A stretch of 64,000 nucleotides of DNA from Kitasatospora sp. GP82 (lineage in GTDB: Bacteria > Actinomycetota > Actinomycetes > Streptomycetales > Streptomycetaceae), in NCBI RefSeq assembly GCF_029892105.1, contig NZ_JARZAJ010000008.1, forward strand, positions 174,668 through 238,667. Reading direction: 5' to 3'. The notes under the pieces were generated by a model that saw only the letters and a program-made list of their open reading frames with translations, was not told the DNA's origin and did not search any database. Shown one piece after another: positions 1-11,332 of this stretch. The translations under genes and the position numbers were made by a program. Every line of letters starts with the position of its first letter. The first letter of the stretch is position 1.

Positions 1-96
1 GCCGTGGTGGTAGATGCAGTCATGGTGGCGGATGCGGCAGAGGCGGTGAATGCAGCCGTGGCGGGGGCCGATCAAGTGGGGCCGAGCAGCCCTGCC

Positions 97-1569
97 TCAG
101 GCGACCGAGCGGGGCAGCCGGATGCTCAGGAAGAAGATGACGGCGGAGCCGGTCAGTTGAAGGCTCAGCACCAGCGCAAGTGCGTGGCCGATGCCGATTG
201 TGGGTGAGAGAGCGAGGAAGAGCGTCCCCAGGGTGGCGACCCCCAACGCGAGGCTGGACTGCTGGGTCGTCGCCAGCACGCCGCTGCCGACGCCCGCCCG
301 CTCGATCGGGACCTTGGACAGCACGACCCGGAACAGCGGCGTCCCGATCAGGCCCTGGCCGATGCCCGCCAGCGCCACACCGGGCAGCATCCGCCACGGT
401 GAGAAGTCTGCCCAGTCCGCCAGCACCGTGACGACCAGGGTGGCGAGCCCGAGGCCCTGGACGACCGCCCCGGCGGTGATCACTCGGCTGCCGAACCGGC
501 CGATCAGACGCGGCCCGCTCAGCGAGGCGAAGAAGTACCCGACGGCCATCGGGACCAGCGCCCAGCCTGCTGCGACCGGCCCGAGCTGCAGGCCCTGTTG
601 CAGCATCACGGCCACGACGAACATGAATCCGCCGAAACCCGTGAAGTACGGCACCGCGACGCCAAGACCCCGACGCATCTCGGGTATCCGCATCAGTGAC
701 AGCGGTACGAGCGGTACCTGGCCCGCTCGCTCCGCCCGCCGCTCCACATAGAGGAACGCGGTGGCCAGAAACGGGAAGGCGCCGAGCAGCACCCAGGACC
801 AGACCGGCCAGCCTGCCGCACGCCCCTCCATCAGCGGGAGGAAGAGTGAGAGCAGTGCCGCCGTCAGCAACACGGTGCCGGGCAGATCGACACCGGCCGC
901 GTGTGACGAGCGGCTCTCCGGCACGTACGGGAACGCGAGGAGGGCGGTGAGCAGTGCGAAAGGCACGTTGAGCAGGAAGACGGCCCGCCAACTGGTGCCG
1001 AAGAGGTCGGCGGAGACCAGCATTCCGCCCAGCACCTGGCCGATGACCACGGAGATGCCGCCGACGGCTCCGTAGATGCTCAGGGCCCGGGCACGTTGCG
1101 GGCCGCTGCTGGCGGCGGTGATCGTGGCCAGCACCTGCGGCAGCAGCAACGCGGCCGAGGCGCCCTGCGCTACTCGGGCGGCGACCAGCGTCCAGGCGGT
1201 CGGGGCGAGGCCGCAGAGCAGCGAGGTGACGGCAAAAGCAGCCGCGCCGACGATGAAGAGCCGACGGCGGCCGAAGGTGTCGCCCAGCCGACCGCCGAGC
1301 ACCAGCAGTACGGCGAAGGCGATGCCGTACCCGGCGGCGACGAGCTCCAGGACGGCGGGCCCGGCGGCCAGATCGTGGTCGATAGTGGGCAGTGCGACGT
1401 TGACGATGAAGAAGTCGAGCATCGGCAGGAAGGCGCCGAGCAGCACGGTGACGAGACCTGCCAGCCCGAGGGTGGGGGAGGCGGGCTGTGCTGGGGAAGC
1501 GGCCTGTGCCGAGGCAGCGGTCTGTGGGGCCGATGAAGTCGTCCGCGGGGTCGCGAGTTGCTGGGTCAC
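97..1569 (-). CDS. MFS drug exporter, DHA2-like
   Basis: A multi-pass inner membrane transporter of the major facilitator superfamily, probably a proton-driven drug or toxic-compound exporter. The 490-residue product has an Ala/Pro/Thr-rich cytoplasmic N-terminus (residues 1-33), then many hydrophobic segments. The D1-type motif LDFFIVNVALP sits near residues 51-61 and the loop motif GGRLGDTFGRRR near 92-103, both typical of exporters with 12-14 helices. I chose the GTG at 1569 because the residues upstream are antisense to the neighbouring regulator and not membrane-like; the reading frame itself stays open far upstream, to 2793. It is divergent from an XRE-type regulator, which probably controls it. 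Substrate unknown. Confidence 0.92.
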   Translation of the reverse strand: MTQQLATPRTTSSAPQTAASAQAASPAQPASPTLGLAGLVTVLLGAFLPMLDFFIVNVALPTIDHDLAAGPAVLELVAAGYGIAFAVLLVLGGRLGDTFGRRRLFIVGAAAFAVTSLLCGLAPTAWTLVAARVAQGASAALLLPQVLATITAASSGPQRARALSIYGAVGGISVVIGQVLGGMLVSADLFGTSWRAVFLLNVPFALLTALLAFPYVPESRSSHAAGVDLPGTVLLTAALLSLFLPLMEGRAAGWPVWSWVLLGAFPFLATAFLYVERRAERAGQVPLVPLSLMRIPEMRRGLGVAVPYFTGFGGFMFVVAVMLQQGLQLGPVAAGWALVPMAVGYFFASLSGPRLIGRFGSRVITAGAVVQGLGLATLVVTVLADWADFSPWRMLPGVALAGIGQGLIGTPLFRVVLSKVPIERAGVGSGVLATTQQSSLALGVATLGTLFLALSPTIGIGHALALVLSLQLTGSAVIFFLSIRLPRSVA

Positions 1570-1596
1570 GACTACTACGATCGGGCCTGGCCCACC

Positions 1597-1638
1597 CTGG
1601 TACCAGACATCGTTTATCCAGGTATAAGAAGTACCTGG
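1597..1638. promoter_or_regulatory. Candidate operators in the divergent MFS/XRE control region
   Basis: The 102-base gap between the two divergent genes holds a perfect 10-base palindrome CTGGTACCAG (1597-1606) and a perfect 7-base inverted repeat CCAGGTA (1618-1624) and TACCTGG (1632-1638) separated by seven bases. Both are built from the same TACC(T)GG-like half site, which suggests binding sites for one dimeric regulator, most simply the adjacent XRE-family protein. Binding itself is inferred. Confidence 0.5.
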
Positions 1639-1671
1639 CAACAGGATCCGATTTCGCGCATCCTTGGCCTT

Positions 1672-2514
1672 ATGACGCCCACCACCGCGCCCGTTGACAG
1701 CCGCCGCCATGAGCTCGCGACCTTCCTGCGCAGCCGTCGCGAGCGGATCTCGCCGGAGCAGGTCGGTCTGCCCCCGACCGGACGCCGTCGGACCCCGGGG
1801 TTGCGCCGTGAGGAAGTCGCCCACCTCGCTGCTGTCGGGGTCACCTGGTACACGTGGCTTGAGCAGGGGAGGGACATCCAGGTCTCTGCCCAGGTGCTGG
1901 ACTCGGTGGCCCGGACACTGCAGCTCGACCGGAACGAGCGGGCCCACCTCTTCGTCCTGGCAGGCTCGGAGGATCCGACCCCGATACAGGACTGCCCCAC
2001 CATTACGCCGTCCGTCCGGCTGGTACTGGAGCAGCTCGCCCCGATGCCCGCCGTCGTGCTCAACAGCCGATACGACATCCTTGCGTACAACCGCGCGTAC
2101 ACCTGGATCGCCGGTGATCTCGACTCGATGCCGTTCGAGGACCGGAACGTGCTGTGGCTGGTCTTCGCCGACTCCCGTTTCGCCTCGGTGCTGGTAGATA
2201 TCCAGGCGGCCCGAGAGTCGGTGGTGGCCCGATTCCGCGCCGCGATGGCTGAGCACTCCTCGGAACCCGCCTGGAAGAACCTTCTCCAGCGACTGCGCAG
2301 GACCTTCCCCGACTTCGAGGCGGTCTGGGACCGACACGAGGTGGACGGCCCCGGCAACGGCCTCAAGCGCTTCCTGCTCCCCGAGGTCGGTCTGCTCCGC
2401 TTCGAGTACACGAACCTGTGGCTGGGCCCTCGACCGCGCACTCGGCTCGTGGCCTACACCCCGCAGGACGAGGAGAGCCGAGCTCGCCTGGAGCGCCTCG
2501 CGGTGATGGAGTGA
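1672..2514 (+). CDS. XRE-family transcriptional regulator with MmyB-like ligand domain
   Basis: A 280-residue DNA-binding regulator. The N-terminal helix-turn-helix (about residues 10-85) carries the pattern RRERISPEQVG, RTPGLRREEVAHLAAVGVTWY and YTWLEQGRDIQVS, which is the hallmark of the actinobacterial XRE regulators joined to a C-terminal MmyB-like domain. The C-terminal half (about 105-275) contains the LNSRYDILAYNRA segment typical of that domain, which in solved relatives binds a fatty-acid-like ligand. The ATG at 1672 begins the conserved HTH part; an upstream GTG/ATG frame extension would cover the operator region. Divergent from the MFS exporter, so probably its local repressor or ligand sensor. 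Confidence 0.93.
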   Translation: MTPTTAPVDSRRHELATFLRSRRERISPEQVGLPPTGRRRTPGLRREEVAHLAAVGVTWYTWLEQGRDIQVSAQVLDSVARTLQLDRNERAHLFVLAGSEDPTPIQDCPTITPSVRLVLEQLAPMPAVVLNSRYDILAYNRAYTWIAGDLDSMPFEDRNVLWLVFADSRFASVLVDIQAARESVVARFRAAMAEHSSEPAWKNLLQRLRRTFPDFEAVWDRHEVDGPGNGLKRFLLPEVGLLRFEYTNLWLGPRPRTRLVAYTPQDEESRARLERLAVME

Positions 2515-2556
2515 GTGCGCGCCCGAGAGACTGGACGCCGGACTCGCAAGCTGCAC

Positions 2557-2793
2557 CCGGCGTACCCGGGCGCCGGGCGTCACCCCGCTACCACCGACTG
2601 CCCGGCCAACTGGCGGCGTGCCCTTGGCTGTTGCGTCGCCGATCGCTCGGCTTAGTGGTGCGCCGCTGACTGGTGCACCGGGGGCCGACCGGTCGAAGGC
2701 CAGCTGGGCGCGGGGCCCGGCGACGCGGCAAAGCAGAGCCGCCCATGGCAGCAGCACCGCACCGCAGGTGATCAGCAGCCAGTGCAGGCTCAT
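2557..2793 (-). CDS. Possible small membrane protein or gene remnant
   Basis: An ATG at 2793 overlaps the TGA of the upstream hypothetical gene by four bases (ATGA), a classic coupling arrangement. The first 27 residues form a hydrophobic segment (MSLHWLLITCGAVLLPWAALL) and the first 40 or so codons look like streptomycete coding sequence. After that the frame becomes unlike protein yet stays open, antisense to the XRE regulator and into the exporter frame. I therefore cannot place a true end; the end given is only where coding character has clearly faded. Best read as a truncated membrane-protein gene whose 3-prime part was lost. Confidence 0.3.
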
Positions 2794-3455
2794 GACGCCC
2801 GACCAGCCCGAAGCCGGATCGACGGCACGTCGCTGCGATGGACTTGCGCCCGTACCGAGGTGCAGGGCGGCCCGTCGGACCAGGCCAGCCAGAACGCTTC
2901 GGCGAGTGGAACCACGTACACCGGTCGATGGCTTCGACTCAGCAGGCCACTGGTGAAGGCCACTTCGGGCAGCGAGCCGTCAGCCGGCAGTCGCCCCCAG
3001 GCGAAGCCCGTCGGACCGCCTTCGCCGGCACTGCGTCGAGCCCCGCGCAGGATCTGATCGGCGCCGAGGACGGTGGCGACCATCACGTCCAGCAACTCTC
3101 CGTGCTCGTAGACCTCGAGTGAGGCACGCCCCCGATTGGCAGGGCCTGTCCTGACCGACCATGGACCCACATGTGCGACGTCTCCCGCTGCTTCAGCGGC
3201 CACGCCGCCGTGCCATTCGGCGACCGGCTCGGCCGACCCTGGCACGGCTCCCGGGAGTACCTGCCGCGGCTGTTGCATCCTGTCCCTCCAGGGCCGTTCC
3301 GCGGAGCTCGCGAACTCTGCCTCGGGGCTCCGGAGCTTTGTCTCGGGGCTGTCGAACTCCGCTTCGGTGAGCTCGAGATGCACTTCCTCGGCGCCGGACT
3401 CCGTGCCGCAGTCGGCCGGATCTCCTGCTGCCGCCAGGCGGCCTGTTCCTGTCAT
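2790..3455 (-). CDS. Hypothetical protein
   Basis: A 221-residue protein that I do not recognise. The N-terminal third is acidic and rich in Glu/Pro with short repeated stretches (ELTEAEFDSPETKLRSPEAE); the C-terminal half (about 110-221) is more ordered, with segments such as ASLEVYEHGELLDVMVATVL and VYVVPLAEAFWLAW. No signal peptide or membrane helix is evident. Third-position GC is lower than in the neighbours but the frame is coding-like throughout. The start is uncertain: another in-frame ATG lies at 3554 (MKEASELML). It overlaps by four bases a short downstream membrane ORF. No function can be assigned. Confidence 0.5.
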   Translation of the reverse strand: MTGTGRLAAAGDPADCGTESGAEEVHLELTEAEFDSPETKLRSPEAEFASSAERPWRDRMQQPRQVLPGAVPGSAEPVAEWHGGVAAEAAGDVAHVGPWSVRTGPANRGRASLEVYEHGELLDVMVATVLGADQILRGARRSAGEGGPTGFAWGRLPADGSLPEVAFTSGLLSRSHRPVYVVPLAEAFWLAWSDGPPCTSVRAQVHRSDVPSIRLRAGRAS

Positions 3456-3590
3456 GGCGTCAAGGTTCGTGGTGAACTGACAGCCTGTCGGTAGCGCACG
3501 CATCCGTCTTCGGGGTGTACCTAGCTGCAGCATCAATTCGGATGCCTCCTTCATGGATTGGCTCGTTCGGGCGGCCATAGGCTGTGCGGC

Positions 3591-4811
3591 ATGATCTCCG
3601 CCTTCCGCCGCGTGCCTGCCTGGGGCGCCGAGCACGTTCCGTGGTCGGCGGCCACCCGGCGGGATGCGGTATTCATCGCGGCCGGGGTGCCGCTGGGTCT
3701 TCCGCTTGTCCTCGCTCTGATCACGCCGAAGTTGGGCGTGCTGTTCCCACTGGCCGTTCTCTGCCTCGATCTGCTGACCATCACCCAGCGCAGTCGCTTT
3801 CGGGAGTTGCGCGGTCTGGAGATCCCGGGCCGGGCGGCACCTGATGCCCGTTGGCTGGTGCGCCTGCGTTCCGGACTCACCTGGCGTCAGGCCGCGTACC
3901 ACCTGCTGGCCGCACCAGCACTCGCCGTCGGTTCCCTGCTGGTGCTGTCCGCCTGGGGCGTCGGCCTGGTGATGGCCACGGTCTACGCCTGGGCGTCCCT
4001 GATGCCGAGGGGCAGTTCACTCCGTTCCGGTATCGGCTGGTCGGTGACCGATGCCGGGGTCAGCGCGGTCGGTCTCGTCCTGCTGCTGGCCTTGCCCTGG
4101 TTGGTGTCCTGGCTGGCCAGACTGGACGAGCGGGCGGCCCGTTCCCTGCTCGGGCCCAACCGGGCGGAGGTGCTGGAGCGCCGTGTCGAGGATCTCGCCG
4201 AGAGCAGGGCCGGCGTGGTCGACGCCGCCGATGCCGAACGCCGCCGGATAGAGCGGGACTTGCACGATGGCGCGCAGCAGCGTCTGGTCTCGCTGGCCAT
4301 GAATCTCGGCCTCGCCCGGCGCACCCTCAAGGGCATACCACCCGAGGCCATGCAAGTGATCGTCGAAGCGCACCAGGAAGCCCAGGCCGCCATAGCCGAG
4401 CTGCGCGACCTGGTCCGTGGCCTCCACCCCGTGGTCCTGGAGGACCGGGGTCTGGACGCTGCACTCTCCGGTATCGCCGCCAGGGCCCCCGTCCCGGTCC
4501 GCCTGACGGTAGACCTTCCCAACCGTATCGACCCGACCGTTGAAGCCGTTGCCTACTTCACTGTCTCGGAGGCCCTGGCCAATGTCGCCAAGCATGCCCG
4601 AGCCTCCCGAGTCGATCTGTCGGTATGTCAGCAGTCCGGCCGCCTGCGCATCGTGATCACCGACGACGGAGTCGGAGGAGCGGATCCGAGCAGGGGCACG
4701 GGGCTCATCGGGTTGCGAAAGCGTGCCGCTTCGGTGGACGGAACCCTGGCCATCACCAGCCCCGTTGGGGGCCCGACCAATATCACCGTGGAGTTGCCAT
4801 GCGAGCTGTGA
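3591..4811 (+). CDS. Sensor histidine kinase, NarX/DesK-like
   Basis: A 406-residue membrane sensor kinase. Hydrophobic segments occupy roughly residues 25-62, 100-130 and 148-175. The dimerisation and phospho-acceptor region has the sequence RRRIERDLHDGAQQRL with the acceptor His at about residue 225, the HisKA_3 signature. The catalytic domain ends with DDGVGG near residue 358 and GTGLIGLRKRA, the G1/G2 ATP-binding boxes. It probably autophosphorylates and passes phosphate to the regulator encoded immediately downstream, whose start lies inside this gene (13-base overlap). The signal is unknown. ATG 3591 was chosen over an upstream in-frame start because the residues before it lack coding character. 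Confidence 0.93.
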   Translation: MISAFRRVPAWGAEHVPWSAATRRDAVFIAAGVPLGLPLVLALITPKLGVLFPLAVLCLDLLTITQRSRFRELRGLEIPGRAAPDARWLVRLRSGLTWRQAAYHLLAAPALAVGSLLVLSAWGVGLVMATVYAWASLMPRGSSLRSGIGWSVTDAGVSAVGLVLLLALPWLVSWLARLDERAARSLLGPNRAEVLERRVEDLAESRAGVVDAADAERRRIERDLHDGAQQRLVSLAMNLGLARRTLKGIPPEAMQVIVEAHQEAQAAIAELRDLVRGLHPVVLEDRGLDAALSGIAARAPVPVRLTVDLPNRIDPTVEAVAYFTVSEALANVAKHARASRVDLSVCQQSGRLRIVITDDGVGGADPSRGTGLIGLRKRAASVDGTLAITSPVGGPTNITVELPCEL

Positions 4812-5443
4812 TCGCCGAGGACTCGGTCCTGCTGCGCGTGGGCCTGGTCAAGGTCCTGGAGGCAGTCGGGTACGAGGTCGCAGCGGCAGTCGGTGATGCC
4901 GAGGCCCTGCTCGCGGCTGTCGAGGAGCATGCGCCGGATGTCGTCGTCGCCGACGTCCGGATGCCGCCCGGCTTCACCGACGAGGGCGTCCGGGCTGCCC
5001 TGATGATCCGCCGCCAATGGCCGGAGACAGCGGTGTTGCTGCTCTCCCAGTACGTGGAGGAGCGCTACGCCGCAGACCTGCTCACCGGAAACACCAACGG
5101 TGTCGGGTATCTGCTCAAGCAACGGGTCGCCAACGTGGACGACTTCGTGGAGGCGCTCCAACGCGTGGCCGAGGGCGGTACCGCGCTGGATCCGGAGGTG
5201 GTGGCCCAGCTGCTGCTGCGACGCCATCGCGATCCGCTGGAGCGTCTGACCCCTCGGGAACGGGACGTCCTCGCGCTGATGGCCGAGGGCCGATCCAACA
5301 CGGCGATCGCCGAGTCACTGGTAGTCAGTGACAGTGCCGTCGCCAAGCACATCAACAGCATCTTCACGAAGCTGGACCTGCCGCCGGCCGATGCATCGCA
5401 CCGCCGGGTGCTGGCCGTGCTCCGCTTCCTGGAGGTGGGGTAG
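4799..5443 (+). CDS. Response regulator, NarL/LuxR family
   Basis: A 214-residue two-component output regulator. The receiver domain (1-120) has the acidic pair ED at 7-8, the phospho-acceptor Asp in VVVADVRMPPG at about residue 52 and the conserved Lys in LLKQ near 102. A LuxR-type helix-turn-helix follows (about 145-200) with LTPRERDVLALMAEGRSN and VSDSAVAKHINSIFTKL. It overlaps the upstream kinase by 13 bases and is followed two bases later by a DUF4097 gene, so the three are almost certainly one operon with translational coupling. Target promoters cannot be deduced from the window. Confidence 0.95.
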   Translation: MRAVIAEDSVLLRVGLVKVLEAVGYEVAAAVGDAEALLAAVEEHAPDVVVADVRMPPGFTDEGVRAALMIRRQWPETAVLLLSQYVEERYAADLLTGNTNGVGYLLKQRVANVDDFVEALQRVAEGGTALDPEVVAQLLLRRHRDPLERLTPRERDVLALMAEGRSNTAIAESLVVSDSAVAKHINSIFTKLDLPPADASHRRVLAVLRFLEVG

Positions 5444-5445
5444 CC

Positions 5446-6432
5446 GTGCAGGACGGGGGCCAGGCGGAGGGCGGAGCGGCGCGGACGGGGAGCGGGAGCA
5501 GCGCCAGGAGGTGGCGGCTGCTCGGTGTCGTGGTGCTGGTAGTCGCGCTGCTGGCCGGTGCCTCGGCAGCCTGGTCCCAATTGGCGCACCAGGGCCACTC
5601 CGAGCACCACACCTTCTGGCAGTCGATCAAGACTGTGGAAGTGGATTCCGGCAGCGCACAGGTGCTGATCGAGGCAGGCGCACCCGACCGGGTCACGGTG
5701 AAGGAGAGCCTGGACTGGTCGCTGCGCCGGCCGTCCGTCACGGCCGAGGCGGACGGGAACACACTCCGGGTCTCCGTCTCCTGCAGAGGGCCGATCGCGG
5801 TGATCGGGTGCGGTGCGGCACTCGACATCCAGGTTCCTGCGGCGACCGAGATCCGCACGCAGAGCAGTTCCGGCAGCACTCTCATACGCGGGATCTCCGG
5901 GGAGATCCGGTCGAGGACTTCCTCCGGCCTGCTGCAGCTGGAGTACGTGAGCGGCCAGGTCTGGGCCAAGGCTTCCTCGGGGCAGATCATCGCCAAGGAG
6001 CTGGGATCCTCGGTGGTTCAGGCTGCGGCCAGCTCCGGCGAGGTGTCCCTGGCGTTCGCCCGGCCGCCGACATCGGTGACGGCGACCACGACCTCCGGTC
6101 CGGTGTCGATAGCAGTCCCGGTGGAGAGCACGCGTTACCAGGTGTCCGGGCACAGGCTCTCCGGCTCCTGGAGTGTCGACCCTGATGTGAGCGACAGCAG
6201 CTCCGGTCGCACCATCGACATCACAACCATGTCCGGTGCGGTGGCAGTGACCTCTACCCCGGCGGGTGCAGGCTCCGGCCCCGCCCCGACCACTCCATCC
6301 GCCCCCACTACTTCGGTCTCCACCGCCTTGCCGGTCCCGCCCACCCCCGGTGCGCTCACCCCCTCGTCCCCGGCTCATTCCTCGTCCCAGGAGCAGTCCT
6401 CGGCTCCGGGCCGGCTCCGGCCGCCAGGCTGA
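5446..6432 (+). CDS. DUF4097-family envelope protein
   Basis: A 328-residue protein with a cytoplasmic tip, one N-terminal membrane helix (about residues 22-43) and a large outside part. Residues 60-270 show the repeated short beta-strand pattern of DUF4097/adhesin-like proteins (SSSGSTLIRGISGEIRSRTS, TSSGLLQLEY, ASSGQIIAKE, TTSGPVSI), which fold as a right-handed beta helix. The last 60 residues are low-complexity Pro/Ser/Thr, a typical wall-spanning or linker segment. The GTG start sits two bases after the response-regulator stop. Proteins of this type often accompany two-component systems; a sensory accessory or envelope-stress role is inference. Confidence 0.85.
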   Translation: MQDGGQAEGGAARTGSGSSARRWRLLGVVVLVVALLAGASAAWSQLAHQGHSEHHTFWQSIKTVEVDSGSAQVLIEAGAPDRVTVKESLDWSLRRPSVTAEADGNTLRVSVSCRGPIAVIGCGAALDIQVPAATEIRTQSSSGSTLIRGISGEIRSRTSSGLLQLEYVSGQVWAKASSGQIIAKELGSSVVQAAASSGEVSLAFARPPTSVTATTTSGPVSIAVPVESTRYQVSGHRLSGSWSVDPDVSDSSSGRTIDITTMSGAVAVTSTPAGAGSGPAPTTPSAPTTSVSTALPVPPTPGALTPSSPAHSSSQEQSSAPGRLRPPG

Positions 6433-6451
6433 CCGAAGCCCGAGGGGAGCT

Positions 6452-6552
6452 CAGCCCGAACGCAGCCCACGCAGCCCCAACGCAGCCCGAACTCACCCGA
6501 GCGCAGCTCGCACTCGGCCGGAACCCAGCTCAGCTCAGGCCAGCCCCGACGC
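6452..6552. repeat. Degenerate short repeat, CGCAGCCCGAAC-like
   Basis: The non-coding stretch between the DUF4097 gene and dusB contains several imperfect copies of a short unit resembling CGCAGCCCGAA, interspersed with AGCTCA motifs. Nothing in it resembles a promoter or terminator with confidence. It may be slippage-derived spacer; the rest of the 6433-6703 gap shows no gene. Confidence 0.4.
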
Positions 6553-6703
6553 GGCACGCGCCCCGTCCGAGCCCGGCCGGAGTCCCGCCAGGTCCGACCA
6601 CAGAGCCGGGCGGGGGATCGCCTGGGGGACAATGGAGAGTCTCGGACAGCCGCCCGCGCCGAAGCACCGTCGCCCTCGCCGACCCCCTGAGGACTCCGCC
6701 CGT

Positions 6704-8020
6704 ATGACCGCCACGCCCGACACCGTCCAGCCAGACACGGCCACCGCCAGGACGCCCGCGCCAGCACTGGCCTCCCGCCCAGCCCCCGCGCCGGCCGCTC
6801 CCACCGCTGCGGCCGGCCCCTCCGCGGCCACGCCTTCAGCTGCCACGTCCTCTGCCGTCGCGCCCCCCACCCCTGCGCCCAGCCCCGAGTTCGCGCCGCT
6901 GGACATCGGGTCGCTTCAGGTGTGGCCGCCGGTCGTGTTGGCGCCGATGGCTGGTATCACCAACGCTCCGTTCCGGACGCTGTGCCGGGAGCAGAGCGGC
7001 GGCAAGGGCCTGTATGTGTCCGAGATGATCACCACCCGGGCATTGGTCGAGCGCAATGCCAAGACCATGCAGTTGATCAAGTTCGACCCGAGCGAGAAGC
7101 CGCGGTCGATCCAGCTGTACGGGGTGGACCCGGTGACGGTCGGCCGGGCTGCCCGGATGATCGCGGAGGAGAAGCTCGCCGATCACATTGACCTCAACTT
7201 CGGCTGTCCCGTCCCGAAGGTCACCCGCAAGGGCGGCGGTTCCGCCCTGCCGTACAAGCGCAACCTGCTGCGCGAGATCCTGCGCGAGGCGGTCGGCAAC
7301 GCGGGCGGTCTGCCGGTGACCATGAAGATGCGCAAGGGCATCGACGACGATCACCTGACCTACCTGGACGCGGGCAGGATCGGTGCGGAGGAGGGCGTCT
7401 CAGCGATCGCCCTGCACGGTCGGACGGCCGCCCAGCACTACGGCGGCACCGCCGACTGGTCGGCCATCGCGCGTCTGCGCGAGGCCGTCCCGGCGGAGAT
7501 CCCGGTGCTGGGCAACGGCGACATCTGGTCTGCTGACGACGCGGTGCGGATGATGCGCGAGACCGGCTGCAACGGCGTGGTGGTCGGCCGAGGCTGCCTG
7601 GGGCGGCCGTGGCTGTTCAAGGACCTGGTCTCGATCTTCGAGGGCGATGTGGACTACGCCCGGCCGACCTTCGGCTACGTGGCGCAGGCGATGGTCCGGC
7701 ATGCCCAGCTGCTCGGCGAGTGGCTGGGGGACGAGGCACGGGGTGTCATCGACTTCCGTAAGCACGTGGCCTGGTACACCAAGGGCTTCTCGGTGGGTTC
7801 AGAGCTGCGGGTGCGGCTGGCGATGTCCAGTTCGCTGGCCGAGTTGGCGGAGACGCTCACCCAGGTCGAGCAGGACCAGCGCTGGCCGGCCGGTGCCGAC
7901 GGCCCGCGTGGCCGGACCAGCGGAAACAACCGGGTGGTGCTGCCGGAGGGCTGGTTGGACGATCCGTACGACTGCGCCCTGCCCAGCGCTGAGGCCGAAC
8001 TGGACACATCTGGCGGCTGA
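6704..8020 (+). CDS. dusB: tRNA-dihydrouridine synthase, DusB type
   Basis: A flavin-dependent enzyme that reduces specific uridines in tRNA to dihydrouridine using NADPH. The FMN-barrel begins near residue 75 with VVLAPMAGITNAPFRTLC; the catalytic cysteine lies in LNFGCPVPKV at about residue 168, and the barrel continues with MKMRKG, ALHGRTAAQHYGG and VLGNGDIW, all family signatures. The 438-residue protein carries an unusual N-terminal extension of about 65 residues made almost only of Ala, Pro, Thr and Ser, so the true start could be further in, but the ATG at 6704 is the only good in-frame start before the domain. It is followed by a strong terminator. Confidence 0.95.
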   Translation: MTATPDTVQPDTATARTPAPALASRPAPAPAAPTAAAGPSAATPSAATSSAVAPPTPAPSPEFAPLDIGSLQVWPPVVLAPMAGITNAPFRTLCREQSGGKGLYVSEMITTRALVERNAKTMQLIKFDPSEKPRSIQLYGVDPVTVGRAARMIAEEKLADHIDLNFGCPVPKVTRKGGGSALPYKRNLLREILREAVGNAGGLPVTMKMRKGIDDDHLTYLDAGRIGAEEGVSAIALHGRTAAQHYGGTADWSAIARLREAVPAEIPVLGNGDIWSADDAVRMMRETGCNGVVVGRGCLGRPWLFKDLVSIFEGDVDYARPTFGYVAQAMVRHAQLLGEWLGDEARGVIDFRKHVAWYTKGFSVGSELRVRLAMSSSLAELAETLTQVEQDQRWPAGADGPRGRTSGNNRVVLPEGWLDDPYDCALPSAEAELDTSGG

Positions 8021-8072
8021 CTTAGACGTTCAGGTGACATAGTCGTTCTCGCTTGACGCGCCGAAGCGGCCC

Positions 8073-8108
8073 AGCCCTCTTGGACAATCTGGCCAAGAGG
8101 GCTCCTTT
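8073..8108 (+). terminator. Rho-independent terminator after dusB
   Basis: A perfect 11-base stem, AGCCCTCTTGG paired with CCAAGAGGGCT, around a nine-base loop and followed by CCTTT. It sits 52 bases after the dusB stop and separates it from ppdK. Confidence 0.75.
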
Positions 8109-8585
8109 AAGGCAGATTTCGATAACAGAGAGGCGTCATGTGTCGACGCAGTGCAACGAATGACGCACCCCTTCTACGCCCGACAGCTGAGATGCACCCG
8201 TGACGCTTGCCACATATCGTGGCGATTGACGGCCGGTCGGGTGGGTCCGCAGGGCTGTCGAGGTGTGAATCGCTTCCCGAAGGGGCTCAGAGGCGGATCG
8301 GCGCAGCTGGCTGCAGGAAATCAAACCGGGGCAACACGGCGGTCGATCAGTCGCTACCCTGTGTCCGGTTCGTGTGATCTTCGGGTTTCCATACGTTCAC
8401 TACTTGAACGGTTGCTAGCGTCAGCCGGACGATTTCACCAACAGAGGTGAACGCCCCAAAGGGCATTCGATCTGTTGGGTCACAACCGGCTCCGAGATGC
8501 GTACGGCCTATTGGCGGCGCGGAAGAGCCTTCGAAATGGGTATGTTCTCCGGCGTCAGGGCAACCGTGTGCGAGGAGACCGACCC
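8109..8585 (+). other. Long non-coding leader or promoter region before ppdK
   Basis: No supported gene lies here; a 99-codon frame at 8151-8450 has no coding character. The region is less GC-rich than average and carries two dyads described separately. No sigma recognition hexamers stand out. It probably contains the ppdK promoter and a 5-prime untranslated leader. Confidence 0.6.
8394..8451 (+). promoter_or_regulatory. Two related dyads upstream of ppdK
   Basis: Two inverted repeats share GTTCA/TGAAC-type half sites. The first is CGTTCA-N5-TGAACG (8394-8410) and the second TTCACC-N6-GGTGAA (8434-8451). Their centres are about 40 bases apart, close to four helical turns, which suits two dimers on one DNA face. 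They lie 135-190 bases before the ppdK start. A role as operator for ppdK is inferred; they could equally be leader hairpins. Confidence 0.45.
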
Positions 8586-11294
<2,709 letters not shown>

Positions 11295-11332
11295 CGGGGC
11301 GTCCCCGAAGCACGGTCGATCGCTGACCGCAC

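Noticed and set aside
1..96. Possible partial gene at the window edge, minus-strand ATG at 23
   Set aside because: Only seven codons are inside the window and there is no ribosome binding site or coding character to support it.
20..991. Long minus-strand frame across the MFS exporter
   Set aside because: It is a shadow frame of the exporter, Arg/Gly-rich with no domain, and the exporter frame has clear membrane motifs.
8151..8450. 99-codon plus-strand frame upstream of ppdK
   Set aside because: Arg/Ser/Cys-rich, wrong codon bias and no binding site; it overlaps the dyads and looks like leader DNA.
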